Counted from the first letter of the stretch, positions 45,284 through 55,319 are shown. The stretch: DNA of 64,000 bases from Halorhabdus sp. CBA1104 (GCF_009690625.1 NZ_CP033878.1:62001-126000), one strand, 5' to 3'. A program made the numbers and translations. Notes: generated by a model not told the origin, from the letters alone.

Positions 45284-47125
45284 ATGAACGACGATGAGCA
45301 GGTGACGCGGCTGTTTGGCGGGCCAGGGAGCGGGAAGACGACAGCCCTGCTGGATCGGGTCGAGCAGTTGCTTACGGAGGAAGACGTCGACGTCAGAGAC
45401 ATTCTGGTCGTCTCGTATACCCGGGCCGCGGCCTCAGAAGTCCGAGAACGACTCGCCGATCGCCTCGACATCTCGCCGCGGTCGCTGAAGGGTAACGTCT
45501 CGACGATGCACGCGAAAGCCTACGAGCTTTTGAATCTCTCGCGTGGTGATGTCGTCGGCGAGTCCGACAAGCAGGACTTCTGTGAACAGTTCGGCATCGA
45601 ATACGAGGACGAGTACGAAGGCTCACGTCGTCGATCGGCCCGGTCGACGACGATCGGGAACAAGATCATTGCCACGAGCCAGTGGCTCCAGCGAACTCGC
45701 CGTGACGTGGGCGACTGGTACGACGTGCCCTTCAAGTGGGACGACGAGACGGTCCGGCTCCCCCCTGAGATCGACGATGCGGCCCAGACGGGTAACAAGT
45801 ACACGCCGACCTGGCCCTCAGACGACGATCGCATCGATGTCCCCGAAGTCATCCGCGCTTGGCGATCCTACAAGGGCGAAGAGGGGATCGTCGGCTTCGC
45901 GGATATGCTCGAACGTGTCGCCCAGCGGTCGCTGCTACCCAATGTCGACTATCTGGCCATCGACGAGTTTCAGGACATCACGACCTTGCAGTACGACGTT
46001 TACGAGGAGTGGAAACCCCACATGGACGGCGTGTTGATCGGCGGTGACGACGATCAGGTCGTCTACGCCTGGCAAGGTGCCGATCCGCGACTCCTCCTCG
46101 AAGAAGAGGGTGAAGACGTCATCCTCGATACGTCCTATCGCTTGCCGTCGAAGATCCTGAAAGTGGTCCAACAGGAGGTCGGCCATATCGATCAGCGCCA
46201 GGAGAAGAACCTCTCGCCACGTAAAGAGGGCGGTCGAGTCGCCGCGGTAAAGCGTCCCTCGATGCTCGATCTGGTCCGCAACGTCCGGGACACTGTCGAG
46301 GAAGACGACGGGACGTTGATGATCCTCTTCCGGGCGCGCTATCAGATGTTCCAGTTTATCGATGAGTTCATCGGCGACGGGATTCCGTTCTCGGTGATGA
46401 CCGACCAGCGGATGTGGACCGACCGACTGACCGACTACATCAGCGGGATCGAATCGCTCTCGACCGACGAGCCACTGACCGCTCTGGAGGCTCGCCGGCT
46501 GGCAGATATGCTCGCCGATACCGCCTTCGGGACGGGCGAGCGCGACGATCTCTTCGACGCGATCGACGAGCGCTCCGAGGCCGCCGACACGGACGATCTC
46601 GCCGAGATCGACCTCGAACCCGACCTGGTGCGAGAACACGCCCCCTTCCTCCCTGAACCAGCCGCAGCGGCCGATATGGTCCGAAAAGTGACGAGCTTTC
46701 AGGAACGCACTATCGAGGCGTACTTCCGTGGCGATTACCAGGACGTCAGCCCGGATCGTGTTCGGGTCGGGACGATCCACAGCGCGAAGGGCCGCGAAGC
46801 CGACCACGTTTTCGTCGCGACGGATCTGACCGAGAAGGTCGTCGAGCAGATGGCCGCGACCGCAGAACAGGAAGGGATCGACATCCCCGGCGACGAGGAG
46901 TTCACCAAACACACTACCCCGGTGCCGACGCTGACCGACAACGAACGGCGGGTTTTCTACGTGGGTATGTCCCGGGCACGGGAACGACTGGTCGTCATGG
47001 AGAACCTCGTCGACGGCGCGCCGACGTTGCCGATCGACGTCTTGCTCAACGACGAACCGACCGACACCGACCCCGCCGAGATGCTGCGTGACATCCTCGG
47101 CGAGGAAGCCACGGTCGTCCACTGA
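45284..47125 (+). CDS. UvrD/Rep-family ATP-dependent DNA helicase
   Basis: Superfamily 1A helicase of 613 residues. Walker A is GGPGSGKTT (12-20); later motifs are Ia VVSYTRAAASEV, II LAIDEFQDIT, III IGGDDDQVVYAWQGADP, V VGTIHSAKGREADHV and VI FYVGMSRARERL. It is shorter than bacterial UvrD because the 1B and 2B subdomains are reduced, a common state in haloarchaeal relatives. A TATA-like element (ACCCTTATGAG) lies about 30 bases upstream. Confidence 0.92.
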   Translation: MNDDEQVTRLFGGPGSGKTTALLDRVEQLLTEEDVDVRDILVVSYTRAAASEVRERLADRLDISPRSLKGNVSTMHAKAYELLNLSRGDVVGESDKQDFCEQFGIEYEDEYEGSRRRSARSTTIGNKIIATSQWLQRTRRDVGDWYDVPFKWDDETVRLPPEIDDAAQTGNKYTPTWPSDDDRIDVPEVIRAWRSYKGEEGIVGFADMLERVAQRSLLPNVDYLAIDEFQDITTLQYDVYEEWKPHMDGVLIGGDDDQVVYAWQGADPRLLLEEEGEDVILDTSYRLPSKILKVVQQEVGHIDQRQEKNLSPRKEGGRVAAVKRPSMLDLVRNVRDTVEEDDGTLMILFRARYQMFQFIDEFIGDGIPFSVMTDQRMWTDRLTDYISGIESLSTDEPLTALEARRLADMLADTAFGTGERDDLFDAIDERSEAADTDDLAEIDLEPDLVREHAPFLPEPAAAADMVRKVTSFQERTIEAYFRGDYQDVSPDRVRVGTIHSAKGREADHVFVATDLTEKVVEQMAATAEQEGIDIPGDEEFTKHTTPVPTLTDNERRVFYVGMSRARERLVVMENLVDGAPTLPIDVLLNDEPTDTDPAEMLRDILGEEATVVH

Positions 47126-47190
47126 GACTGGCTTCTCACGCCGTGTAGGCGCCCGATCGTCTTGGACCGGGATGTCGCTGCCAGACGCCA

Positions 47191-48312
47191 CTATTCGTCG
47201 ATCAATTTTCCGTCGAGATAATCGCGGGTGTTGTCACGGGTCGCGGCCGCAACTTTGACGAACGTGACGACGCGTGTCCCGTCCTCGCGTGTATCCCGCT
47301 CGATTTCGAGGGGAAGGCCCTGATCGCGCAGATGTGAGAGCAGTGCCTCGATTACGGCCGGCTCGCCACGGACCGTGTGTCTCTCGCCGACGGCTTCGTC
47401 CCGTTCGACCGCCCGGACGGTCTCGATGGCGGGCAGGAGGATCGCTTCGCCAAGTTCCCGGGCTCGCTGGCGAGACTGGCCTTTCGAGTGATCGAGTTCT
47501 ACCGCCTGGAACACCTCCCGGATGAGCCGAGAAACCAGGAAGTCTCGCCCGTAATCGAACGGCAATGAGAACGCGTGTTCGAGGTCGGCCCGGTGGGTCG
47601 CCGAGGTCGTGTACTTCAGCTGTCGGGTCCCATCGAGAGATTGCATGACGACCCCTTCCCGGCCCTCTCGGTCGAGGTCGGCGATGATCTCCCGGACGGC
47701 ATCGGGTGCCGCTGTGGGCGCGAACTCACCGAAGTCGGGGACCTGTTTTAGCGCGAACGTCTCACAGAGATCTCGCCGTCTCTCGACCGCGAGTGGTGTC
47801 CCGGACTCCCGGTGGCGGACGTCGAAGATCTCGACGGTTGCCGAGTCCACTTCGGGGTAGTCGTGTGGGGTGTAGGGGTTCTCGGGGCCGATCAACTCAC
47901 CACACAGCATGCAGTCGGGATGGTCCTCGAAGAAGTCGCCGGGAGCGAGCAGGTCACGGACTTTGCTCGTGGTGTACGGACAGCAGTAGCCACTCCGGGT
48001 GAATCCGAGGATGTCGCCGTCGATCCGGGCGATCCGGACGTTGTAGCCGTTGCGTTTTTCCTCGACTGTGAGGCGACCGTCGAAGTGCCGTTCAATGCCC
48101 GGATCGAGGACCAGCGTTCGCGGGATCGAGGGGAAGCCGCGGACGACCACGCCGTCGACGATCGCCGTCCCGCGTTCGATGCCGTGGCGGGCGTCAGGGA
48201 GGTGGCGGTAGGGCCGCCCCTCGAACGTGTCCCGTTGGAATTGCTCCAGCAGCGCGTCGAGGTCGGCCTCGGGTACGCCGAGCGTCGCCGCGAGTTCGCG
48301 ATCGGCGTCCAT
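47191..48312 (-). CDS. ATP-dependent RNA ligase (Rnl3 type)
   Basis: Polynucleotide ligase of 373 residues. The nucleotidyl-accepting Lys86 is in EEKRNGYNVR (motif I, KxxG), motif III is near ATVEIFDVRHRE, motif IV is REGVVMQSL and motif V is RQLKYTT. The C-terminal domain ends KVAAATRDNTRDYLDGKL, as in thermophilic archaeal RNA ligases. The gene faces, across 95 bases, the RNA ligase partner gene. A TATA-like element (CCTATATCATC, minus strand) lies near 48333-48343. Confidence 0.88.
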   Translation of the reverse strand: MDADRELAATLGVPEADLDALLEQFQRDTFEGRPYRHLPDARHGIERGTAIVDGVVVRGFPSIPRTLVLDPGIERHFDGRLTVEEKRNGYNVRIARIDGDILGFTRSGYCCPYTTSKVRDLLAPGDFFEDHPDCMLCGELIGPENPYTPHDYPEVDSATVEIFDVRHRESGTPLAVERRRDLCETFALKQVPDFGEFAPTAAPDAVREIIADLDREGREGVVMQSLDGTRQLKYTTSATHRADLEHAFSLPFDYGRDFLVSRLIREVFQAVELDHSKGQSRQRARELGEAILLPAIETVRAVERDEAVGERHTVRGEPAVIEALLSHLRDQGLPLEIERDTREDGTRVVTFVKVAAATRDNTRDYLDGKLIDE

Positions 48313-48407
48313 ATGTCCCTATAGGTTGGCCGATGATATAGGTGTGGTGCCACACCACATGACGTTGCCGCCGGAGCACCTTTGTCCGAGGCCTGTCAAG
48401 TACCACT

Positions 48408-49064
48408 ATGGCCGAGCACCCGCTGAAACAGCGCTTCGTCCTCGACACGTCGGTGTTCATCACCCCGGAGATCCGTGACGGGAACGAAGATCTGGAGGCG
48501 GCCGTACAGCGGCTGTTGGATCTCGTCGCCGAAGTGAAACTCGAACACAACATCTCCTGTTACATGCCGCCCTCGATCAACGAGGAACTGACGACGATGC
48601 TCGAAGACCGCGACGTCAGCGAGGGAACGATCGAGAAACTCGACACCTGGGTCATCACCAAGAGCCCGGCCCAGTACGAGGTGATGATCCCTGCCGAGAT
48701 CGTCTACGGGTTCATCGACGAGATGAGCGATCGCGTCAACCGTGGATTGCGCGTCTCCGAGAAGGCCGTCCGGAAGGCCGAACAGTCCCGTGACGAGGAG
48801 CCAGATCACGAGCACATGAGCGAGGTGGATCAGGTCATCTCCGAGCTGCGCGACGAGTACCGTCGTGCGCTCCGGCAGGGCGTGTTAGACTCTCGGGAGG
48901 ACTTCGACCTGTTACTGTTGGCGCGGGAACTCGATGCCGGGGTCGTCACGGAAGATACTGGGATCATCAACTGGGCCGAGGATTTTGGCCTCCGCTATCT
49001 CCGTGGGCGGTCGTTCCCGCCGCTGCTCGAAGAGTATCTGGCCGCTGGCGAGCGCGTCGCGTGA
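48408..49064 (+). CDS. RNA ligase partner protein (PIN-like)
   Basis: A 218-residue protein of the family often encoded beside Rnl3 ligases. The N-terminus [19 protein letters not shown] carries the acidic PIN-like residue, and further acidic sites lie at the C-terminal [21 protein letters not shown]. This suggests a nuclease fold that prepares RNA ends for the ligase, but no activity has been shown to my knowledge. It is divergent from the ligase gene, which supports a paired role. Confidence 0.87.
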   Translation: MAEHPLKQRFVLDTSVFITPEIRDGNEDLEAAVQRLLDLVAEVKLEHNISCYMPPSINEELTTMLEDRDVSEGTIEKLDTWVITKSPAQYEVMIPAEIVYGFIDEMSDRVNRGLRVSEKAVRKAEQSRDEEPDHEHMSEVDQVISELRDEYRRALRQGVLDSREDFDLLLLARELDAGVVTEDTGIINWAEDFGLRYLRGRSFPPLLEEYLAAGERVA

Positions 49065-49258
49065 TCGTGGCTGGTGTGTTGTCGGTCGCTGGAGCACGTC
49101 GTCTTCTCGTTGTGGTTGGTGCAGTATTTACGAAAGGCATAATACTGCTAGGCTAGTGACTCCGCTACCTGACTGTCCATGTTGAACTACGTCATTACAT
49201 GTCGGACCGGACGGTCGAAGTCGCACGACAGCGACGGGATCGTATCGAGAGGTAAATC

Positions 49259-50464
49259 ATGATCGTCGGGGTCCCGTCAGCCCCGGACGACGAAACGCGC
49301 GTTGGGATGGTCCCTGCCGTCGCGGCTGACCTGATCGACGCCGGCCACGCGGTCCACGTCGAGAGTGGGGCCGGTGACGGCGCTGGCTGGGCCGACGACG
49401 CTTATCGGGACGTCGGCTGTGAGATCAGTGACGATCGCGGGCAAATTCTCGCCGACGCCGACGTGGTCTTCGAAGTCGCGGCACTCGGTGCCGTCGAGGA
49501 GGCAAACCCCGAGCAGTACCGTGCCGACCAGGCCGTGATCGGGTTGCTCGGACCGTTCGATGTCGCCGACCAGCAGGTCCAACAGATGGCCGAGACGGGC
49601 GTCGACGCGTTTGCGCTCGAACTCGTCCCCCGGACCAGTCGGGCCCAGAGCATGGACGCAAACTCCTCACAGGCCAACGTCGCCGGCTACAAGGCTGCTG
49701 TCCAGGCCGCCGGCGAACTCGATCGCATGGTTCCGATGCAGATGACTGCAGCCGGCACCGTCCAGCCCGCCGAGGTGTTCGTCATCGGGGCTGGCGTCGC
49801 CGGCTTGCAGGCCATTTCGACGGCCAACCGCCTCGGTGCCTCGGTGAAGGCCTACGATATCCGGCCCGAAGCCGCCGAGGAGATCACGAGTGTCGGTGCG
49901 GAGTTCGTCGAACTGGACGTCCATGCCGAGGACGCCTCCGACGAGGAGGGCCACGCCACCGAGCAAGACGAGGAATTCTACCGCAAACAGCGCACCCAAC
50001 TCGGCGAAGTCGTCGCCGAGTCCGATGCGCTGATCACGACCGCAGCGGTCGCGAGCGGCGATGCGCCGCGACTCGTCACCGACGAGGCGATCGCCGGGAT
50101 GGACGACGGCTCGGTCGTCGTCGACCTGGCCGCGGGCGGCGGCGGCAACTGCGACCCGACGGTGCCCGACGAGCGCGTCGACTACGAGGGCGTGACCGTC
50201 TTTGGCCCCACGAATCTGCCGGCGACGGTCCCGCAGACGGCGAGTCAACTGTACGCTAACAATCTGGTGAACTTCCTAGAGAACATGCTCGAAGACGACG
50301 AACTGGTGATCGACACCGACGACGAGATCGTCGACGCCACCTTACTCACCCACGACGGGACCGTCCGGAACCCACACAGAGACGACGGCTCTGACGACGA
50401 ACCGTCAGACGGCGAAGACGCGGCCCCAGCCCAAGCGGACGCCGACGGAGGTGATGGGACGTGA
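49259..50464 (+). CDS. pntAA: NAD(P) transhydrogenase alpha subunit, NAD-binding part
   Basis: Soluble domain I of proton-translocating transhydrogenase, 401 residues. It has the AlaDH/PNT N-terminal domain (GVPSAPDDETRVGMVPA) and a Rossmann domain (VFVIGAGVAGLQAISTANRLG, about 175). The C-terminal ~40 residues are a disordered Asp/Ala-rich tail. It moves hydride between NADH and NADP+ using the proton gradient, together with the two following genes. Its stop overlaps the next GTG start (GTGA). Confidence 0.92.
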   Translation: MIVGVPSAPDDETRVGMVPAVAADLIDAGHAVHVESGAGDGAGWADDAYRDVGCEISDDRGQILADADVVFEVAALGAVEEANPEQYRADQAVIGLLGPFDVADQQVQQMAETGVDAFALELVPRTSRAQSMDANSSQANVAGYKAAVQAAGELDRMVPMQMTAAGTVQPAEVFVIGAGVAGLQAISTANRLGASVKAYDIRPEAAEEITSVGAEFVELDVHAEDASDEEGHATEQDEEFYRKQRTQLGEVVAESDALITTAAVASGDAPRLVTDEAIAGMDDGSVVVDLAAGGGGNCDPTVPDERVDYEGVTVFGPTNLPATVPQTASQLYANNLVNFLENMLEDDELVIDTDDEIVDATLLTHDGTVRNPHRDDGSDDEPSDGEDAAPAQADADGGDGT

Positions 50465-50742
50465 GCCTCGTCACTAACCTCACGCTGTTCGTGCTTGCGG
50501 CGTTTCTGGGCTATGAGATCATCACGAAGATCCCGACGAACCTCCATACGCCGCTGATGTCCGGGGCGAACGCCATCTCGGGCATCACGCTCATCGGGTC
50601 GGTACTGGTGGCTGGCTCGGGCGATACGATGCTGGCGACGGCGCTTGGCGTACTTGCGGTCGTCATGGCGACGATCAACGTCGTCGGCGGGTACCTCGTG
50701 AGTCACTTTATGCTCTCGCAGTTCAACCGGGGTGGGCGCTGA
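50461..50742 (+). CDS. pntAB: NAD(P) transhydrogenase alpha subunit, small membrane part
   Basis: Small membrane component of transhydrogenase, 93 residues, GTG start. Three helices (NLTLFVLAAFLGYEIITK, GANAISGITLIGSVLVAG, ALGVLAVVMATINVVGGYL) carry the PNT alpha C-terminal pattern (NLHTPLMSGANAISGI). It abuts the beta gene; its TGA is followed directly by ATG. It corresponds to the membrane part fused to PntA in E. coli. Confidence 0.9.
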   Translation: MSLVTNLTLFVLAAFLGYEIITKIPTNLHTPLMSGANAISGITLIGSVLVAGSGDTMLATALGVLAVVMATINVVGGYLVSHFMLSQFNRGGR

Positions 50743-52179
50743 ATGGCCGACGGACTTTTGGGCCATCTGCCGGCCTCGGCCCTGGAACTCGCCTATCTGG
50801 TCGCGGCGATCTTCTTCATCCAGGGCCTGCGGGACATGACCCATCCACGGACGGCCACGCGCGGAAACCTCCTTTCCTCGGGCGGGATGTTCCTGGCTGT
50901 CCTCGCGACAGTTCTCTATTTCAAGATTCTCTCCCCGATCCTGCTTGCGGCCTCGCTGCTGGTCGGTGGCGTGATCGGCGCGTGGCTCGCGGTGAGCGTC
51001 GAGACGACGGAGATGCCCCAGCTCGTCGGGCTGTTCAACGGCTTCGGCGGGGGGGCCTCGACGCTTGTCGCGGGTGCTGAACTCGTCGACGCGACCGGTG
51101 GCGGGCTCGGGCTGGAGTTGACCACCACGGCGGCCATCGCGGGGATCGTCGGGACAGTCACGTTCTTTGGCAGTCTCGTCGCCGCGGGCAAACTCCACGG
51201 CCTGGTCGGGGATTCGCCGATCACGGGCCGGACCAACCAGGTCATGCAGGCGCTCTTTTTCGCCGGTGCTGTCCTGGCTGGACTCTTCTTGATCGTCCAG
51301 TCCGGACTGCTCGGTGAGGCGCCCCTGGCCGAGTGGCTGCCCGCCTACTGGGTCCTGGTCGCCGCCGCGGCGATCTTCGGCATCCTGCTGGTGTACCCGA
51401 TCGGCGGTGCAGACATGCCGGTCGTGATTGCCCTCCTGAACTCCATGTCCGGTCTGGCCGCCGCCACCACCGGGTTTGTCCTCGACAACACGGCCCTGAT
51501 CGTCGCCGGGACGCTCGTCGGCGCGGCCGGACTCATCTTGACGTTCATCATGTGTGATTCGATGAATCGGTCGCTGACGAACGTCCTCTTTGGCAGCATG
51601 GCCGAGGGCGGCGATGGCGAGGATATGGCCGACATCTACGAGGGCAACATCACCGAGACCTCGCCCGAAGAAGTCGAGATGATGCTCGACGCCGCCGAGC
51701 GTGTCGTGATCGTGCCTGGCTACGGGATGGCGGTCGCCCAGGCCCAGCACGCCGTTGCCGAACTGGCTGACCTGCTCGAAGAGACCGGCGTCGACGTCGA
51801 GTTCGGCATCCACCCGGTCGCTGGCCGGATGCCGGGCCACATGAACGCTCTGCTGGCCGAGGCGGACGTCGACTACGAGAAGATGCGGGAACTGGAGTCG
51901 GTCAACCCCACCTTCTCCCAGACGGACGTGGTGATCATCACCGGCGCCAACGACGTGGTCAACCCCTCGGCCAACGAGGACGAGGATAGCCCGATCGCCG
52001 GGATGCCGGTGCTCGAAGTGTGGGACGCTCGGTCGGTGATCGTCAACAAGCGTAGCCTCTCGCCCGGCTTCTCGGGGATCCCCAACCCCCTGTTCGCCAA
52101 GGACAACACGAGCATGCTCTTTGGCGACGCCAAGCAGTCGATGCAGGATCTGGTCGACGCCTACAACGAGAATCACTGA
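50743..52179 (+). CDS. pntB: NAD(P) transhydrogenase beta subunit
   Basis: Beta subunit of 478 residues with about eight membrane helices (to about residue 270) and a C-terminal NADP-binding domain III (VVIVPGYGMAVAQAQHAV, GIHPVAGRMPGHMNALLAEA, TGANDVVNPSANED). The channel and hinge residues of the PNTB family are present. It completes the transhydrogenase operon. Confidence 0.93.
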   Translation: MADGLLGHLPASALELAYLVAAIFFIQGLRDMTHPRTATRGNLLSSGGMFLAVLATVLYFKILSPILLAASLLVGGVIGAWLAVSVETTEMPQLVGLFNGFGGGASTLVAGAELVDATGGGLGLELTTTAAIAGIVGTVTFFGSLVAAGKLHGLVGDSPITGRTNQVMQALFFAGAVLAGLFLIVQSGLLGEAPLAEWLPAYWVLVAAAAIFGILLVYPIGGADMPVVIALLNSMSGLAAATTGFVLDNTALIVAGTLVGAAGLILTFIMCDSMNRSLTNVLFGSMAEGGDGEDMADIYEGNITETSPEEVEMMLDAAERVVIVPGYGMAVAQAQHAVAELADLLEETGVDVEFGIHPVAGRMPGHMNALLAEADVDYEKMRELESVNPTFSQTDVVIITGANDVVNPSANEDEDSPIAGMPVLEVWDARSVIVNKRSLSPGFSGIPNPLFAKDNTSMLFGDAKQSMQDLVDAYNENH

Positions 52180-52209
52180 TCACCGACTACGCGGAACGTC
52201 CGTTCGTCC

Positions 52210-52455
52210 TCACTCGTCGTCGGCCGATTCAGTTTTGACGATGGTTCCGGCCAGCCCGGAGAGGCCACGCTGTAGTAGATCTCCCGGCGTGACGACGTAC
52301 CGTTCGACAGCGATGATGAGGCCGATAATTCCAAGAAAGGTGAGTCCTCCGACGACCCGGCCGCTGGCGAGGAAATCGACCGCGATGACGGCGATCGGGG
52401 CGACGACTACCGCCGTTCCCACGCGCCCGATCGTCTCTAAGAGTCCGGCAGCCAT
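52210..52455 (-). CDS. Small membrane protein of unknown function (DUF7533-like)
   Basis: An 81-residue protein with two hydrophobic helices (VGTAVVVAPIAVIAVDFLAS, LTFLGIIGLIIAVERYVV) and a short polar tail (TIVKTESADDE). It has the look of a short haloarchaeal membrane family. It is convergent with the transhydrogenase operon and lies 46 bases from the PrsW-like gene upstream. Confidence 0.65.
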   Translation of the reverse strand: MAAGLLETIGRVGTAVVVAPIAVIAVDFLASGRVVGGLTFLGIIGLIIAVERYVVTPGDLLQRGLSGLAGTIVKTESADDE

Positions 52456-52501
52456 GGGGGTTGCTTTCGTCCCGGTCGGCAAAAGCATCTCGCCGTGGCC
52501 G

Positions 52502-53518
52502 TCACGGGTCGAATTCGGTCAGCTCGGAGTCGAGGGCCGGCTGCTGGTCGGCATTCGTCGCCTCGTAGGCCCGTCGGTAGGCTCGTAGCTTCCCCAGGAG
52601 GACGTACCCGAACAGCCCGTCGAAAGCGAGGACGAAGATCACGATCGCTGCCAGCGGTCCGATCGGGAGGGCCTCGGCCAGGGCGAAGGGCACGACCGAA
52701 ACCAGCGCGTTGTAGGTGGCATGCATCAGGGTGGCCACGACGAGTCCTTTGATGACGATTGGTCCCGCGTCGTCGGGATTGAACTTCGCCAGGCCGAGAT
52801 AATAGCCTGCGATCGCCGAGTAGATGACGTGGCCCGGCCCAGCCAGCGCTCGAACCGTGGCGGTCGAGCCACCGGTCGCGAGGACGGCCAGCCCGCCCTC
52901 GCCCATCGTCTGGCCGGTGATGTAGATCGCGTTCTCGATGGTCGCGAAACCGAGGCCTGCGACCGCGCCGTAGACGGCCCCGTCGACGACGGCGTCGAAG
53001 CGATCGTCCCGGAACGCGCCGAGTCGGACCGCCAGGAGTTTGACGCCTTCCTCGACCGGGCCGACCACGAGGTAGAACATCGCCACCAGGCCGAAGAACG
53101 GATCGCCTACCAACGCACCGACTGCGAGAAAGACCGGATCGAAGATCGAATTGACAATTCCCGCAAAGCCCGCGAACAGCACCCCGAGTAGGAACGTGCT
53201 GACGAGCAGGCTGATGGGCTCGTTGGTCGTCACGTCGGCCCGCCAGACGTAGACTGCCAACAGGAGTGCGGGCACGGCCGAGAGGGCGGTCAGCGTGCCG
53301 ACGACGGGATCGGTCACGGTCCCGAGGCCGCCAAGTAGCAGTTGCGTCGCGAGAATCACCACCGCCAGGACGATGACGATTGACCGAGCCAGGACGGCCA
53401 GGCGTCGATGGATGCCGATCGCGAGGTGGTCGAGCCACGAGCGGGGCTGCCACTCGACGATGTCGTAGCGGTCGATGGATCCGTCCTGGGACTGCTGGAT
53501 CGGATCGCGCTTGGGCAT
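52502..53518 (-). CDS. PrsW-like intramembrane metalloprotease
   Basis: A 338-residue, multi-pass CPBP/PrsW-type membrane protein. The family motif VVGPVEEGVKLLA (Glu156, Glu157) is present, with later FATIENAIYI, GHVIYSAIAGYYLG and ATLMHATYNAL holding the His ligands. Related proteins cleave anti-sigma or other membrane proteins. The haloarchaeal substrate is unknown. The N-terminus is Asp/Gln-rich and cytosolic. Confidence 0.88.
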   Translation of the reverse strand: MPKRDPIQQSQDGSIDRYDIVEWQPRSWLDHLAIGIHRRLAVLARSIVIVLAVVILATQLLLGGLGTVTDPVVGTLTALSAVPALLLAVYVWRADVTTNEPISLLVSTFLLGVLFAGFAGIVNSIFDPVFLAVGALVGDPFFGLVAMFYLVVGPVEEGVKLLAVRLGAFRDDRFDAVVDGAVYGAVAGLGFATIENAIYITGQTMGEGGLAVLATGGSTATVRALAGPGHVIYSAIAGYYLGLAKFNPDDAGPIVIKGLVVATLMHATYNALVSVVPFALAEALPIGPLAAIVIFVLAFDGLFGYVLLGKLRAYRRAYEATNADQQPALDSELTEFDP

Positions 53519-53668
53519 GCTGGTTGCTCGGCGTGGCGTCGGGAAGTGTCTGCCGGCGGTCGACCCCGCGACCGAGACACGTCTCCTCGCCGCTTATCCA
53601 GCCCCCAGTCGGTGGGGCGGACGGTCCCTCGCCCATCGATTTTAAACGCTGGCGGCCGAAGCCGACGT

Positions 53669-54703
53669 ATGGATCGGTCGGTCTGCGTGATCGGTGGCGG
53701 GATCGCCGGGGCAGGGGCAGCACTCGCGCTTCCCGATGCCCTGGACGTGACCGTCTTCGAATCGCGTGCAGTCGGTGGCCGTCTCGCCAGCCGTCGTCGT
53801 GAGGGCTGCATCTACGACGTGGGGACCGACCACGTGCTGCTGGCTGATGGGGACCTTCGGGAGCTGGTCGCTGACGCTGCCGGTGACTCCCTCGTCGAGA
53901 TCGATCGCCCCGTCAAGCAGTTCGACGCGGACGGGACGATCAGCGAACGACCGGCGGAGTTCCCGCGCTTTTCCGGCCGGGACGGCATCGACACCCTCGT
54001 TCAGTCGCTGTTCGAGACCAGCGGCGCACGCATCGAAGAAGGGGCGACAGTGACGGCCCTGGATCGCCGAGGCGGACAGTGGGTCGTGACCGCCGCGGGC
54101 CACCGACGCGCCTTCGACGCGGCGGTCCTCGCTGTCCCGGCTGCCGCCGCAGTCGTGCTGTTCGAGGGGGCCGACTGGGACGCGACTCTTCGGAGAGAAC
54201 TCGCCAGAGCGGCCGACGACAGTGCCCACCGGTCGATCGACGTCGTGGCCCTCCACTATCCGTTTGCCTTCGGGGCTGATTACTACGGGCTCGTCAGCAT
54301 CGAACGCGCAAGTGACGTCGTCTGGATGGGTCGCGAGCAGTGCAAACGCGGTCACGTCCCCGACGGCGAGTCCGTCCTGACGCTGCAACTCGGCTCGCTG
54401 TGGTCTGCAGCCAACGCGAACGCTTCGGCCCGGGAGACGGCGATCGAGTCGGCCCACTACGTCGCCAGACTCGTCGGTGACGATCGCCTCCGCGAACCCG
54501 ACTGGTGGGATCACCACCGATGGGGGCAGGGCGTCCCGACGGACGGCGTAGACGCCGCGCTCTACGAGCGGCCACTCGAATTTGGCCTCGCTATCGCCGG
54601 TGACTGGGTGGCCGGCGTCGGGCAGGCTCACGCTGCCCTGGCGAGTGGGCTCCGGGCCGGTCGCCAACTCGCCGAGCGGTTCGGTTCGGACCCCGGGGCG
54701 TAA
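53669..54703 (+). CDS. FAD-dependent oxidoreductase (renalase-like)
   Basis: A 344-residue NAD(P)/FAD flavoprotein. The N-terminal FAD motif is CVIGGGIAGAGAALALPD, the second conserved segment is VFESRAVGGRLASRR, and the C-terminal IAGDWVAGVGQAHAALAS binds the flavin. The layout resembles renalase and NAD(P)-binding oxidoreductases of the amine-oxidase group, but the substrate is open. It starts directly downstream of the divergent PrsW-like gene and 37 bases before pdxT. Confidence 0.82.
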   Translation: MDRSVCVIGGGIAGAGAALALPDALDVTVFESRAVGGRLASRRREGCIYDVGTDHVLLADGDLRELVADAAGDSLVEIDRPVKQFDADGTISERPAEFPRFSGRDGIDTLVQSLFETSGARIEEGATVTALDRRGGQWVVTAAGHRRAFDAAVLAVPAAAAVVLFEGADWDATLRRELARAADDSAHRSIDVVALHYPFAFGADYYGLVSIERASDVVWMGREQCKRGHVPDGESVLTLQLGSLWSAANANASARETAIESAHYVARLVGDDRLREPDWWDHHRWGQGVPTDGVDAALYERPLEFGLAIAGDWVAGVGQAHAALASGLRAGRQLAERFGSDPGA

Positions 54704-54740
54704 CGGGAGGGTTTTGTCGCTCGATCGGATAGCGATCGAT

Positions 54741-55319
54741 ATGACGCTTCACGCGGGTGTCGTCGCCGTCCAGGGTGACGTCAGCGAACACGCCGAGGCC
54801 GTCAGGTCGGCTGCTGAGACCCACGGTGAGGACGTCGAAGTCGTCGAGATCCGGGAGGCCGGCCTCGTGCCGACGTGTGACGTCCTTCTGCTACCTGGGG
54901 GTGAATCGACAACCATCTCTCGACTGCTCCATCGTGAAGGCATCGCGTCGGAGATCCGCACCCACGTCGACAGTGGCAAGCCCGTTTTGGCGACCTGTGC
55001 CGGGCTGATCGTCGCTGCCCGCGACGCCGGTGACGAGCGCGTCGACACTCTCGACGTACTCGATCTCACCGTCGAGCGCAACGCCTTTGGCCGCCAGAAA
55101 GACAGCTTCGAGGCACCGCTCTCCGTCGAAGGCCTAGACGACCCGTTTCATGCGGTGTTTATCCGCGCGCCGGTCATCAGCGCAGTCGGCGACGCGGAGG
55201 TCTTGGCTACCTGGGAAGGCCGACCCGTTGCAGTCCGGGATGGGCCGGTCGTCGGAACCTCCTTCCATCCAGAATTGACCGCCGATCACCGGATTCACGA
55301 TCTCGCGTTCTTCGCATAG
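54741..55319 (+). CDS. pdxT: Pyridoxal 5'-phosphate synthase glutaminase subunit PdxT
   Basis: Glutaminase of the PLP synthase (PdxS/PdxT), 192 residues. The start MTLHAGVVAVQGDVSEHAEA, the GGESTT loop, the nucleophile Cys86 (ATCAGLIV) and the C-terminal SFHPELT match the family. It supplies ammonia to PdxS; pdxS is not in the window. The ATG at 54741 follows a short spacer from the flavoprotein gene. Confidence 0.94.
   Translation: MTLHAGVVAVQGDVSEHAEAVRSAAETHGEDVEVVEIREAGLVPTCDVLLLPGGESTTISRLLHREGIASEIRTHVDSGKPVLATCAGLIVAARDAGDERVDTLDVLDLTVERNAFGRQKDSFEAPLSVEGLDDPFHAVFIRAPVISAVGDAEVLATWEGRPVAVRDGPVVGTSFHPELTADHRIHDLAFFA

Noticed and set aside
50245-52176. 643-codon open frame antisense to pntB
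   Set aside because: It mirrors a fully recognisable transhydrogenase gene. The translation is rich in Arg, His, Asp and Gln without motifs, as is usual for the antisense of GC-rich archaeal genes.
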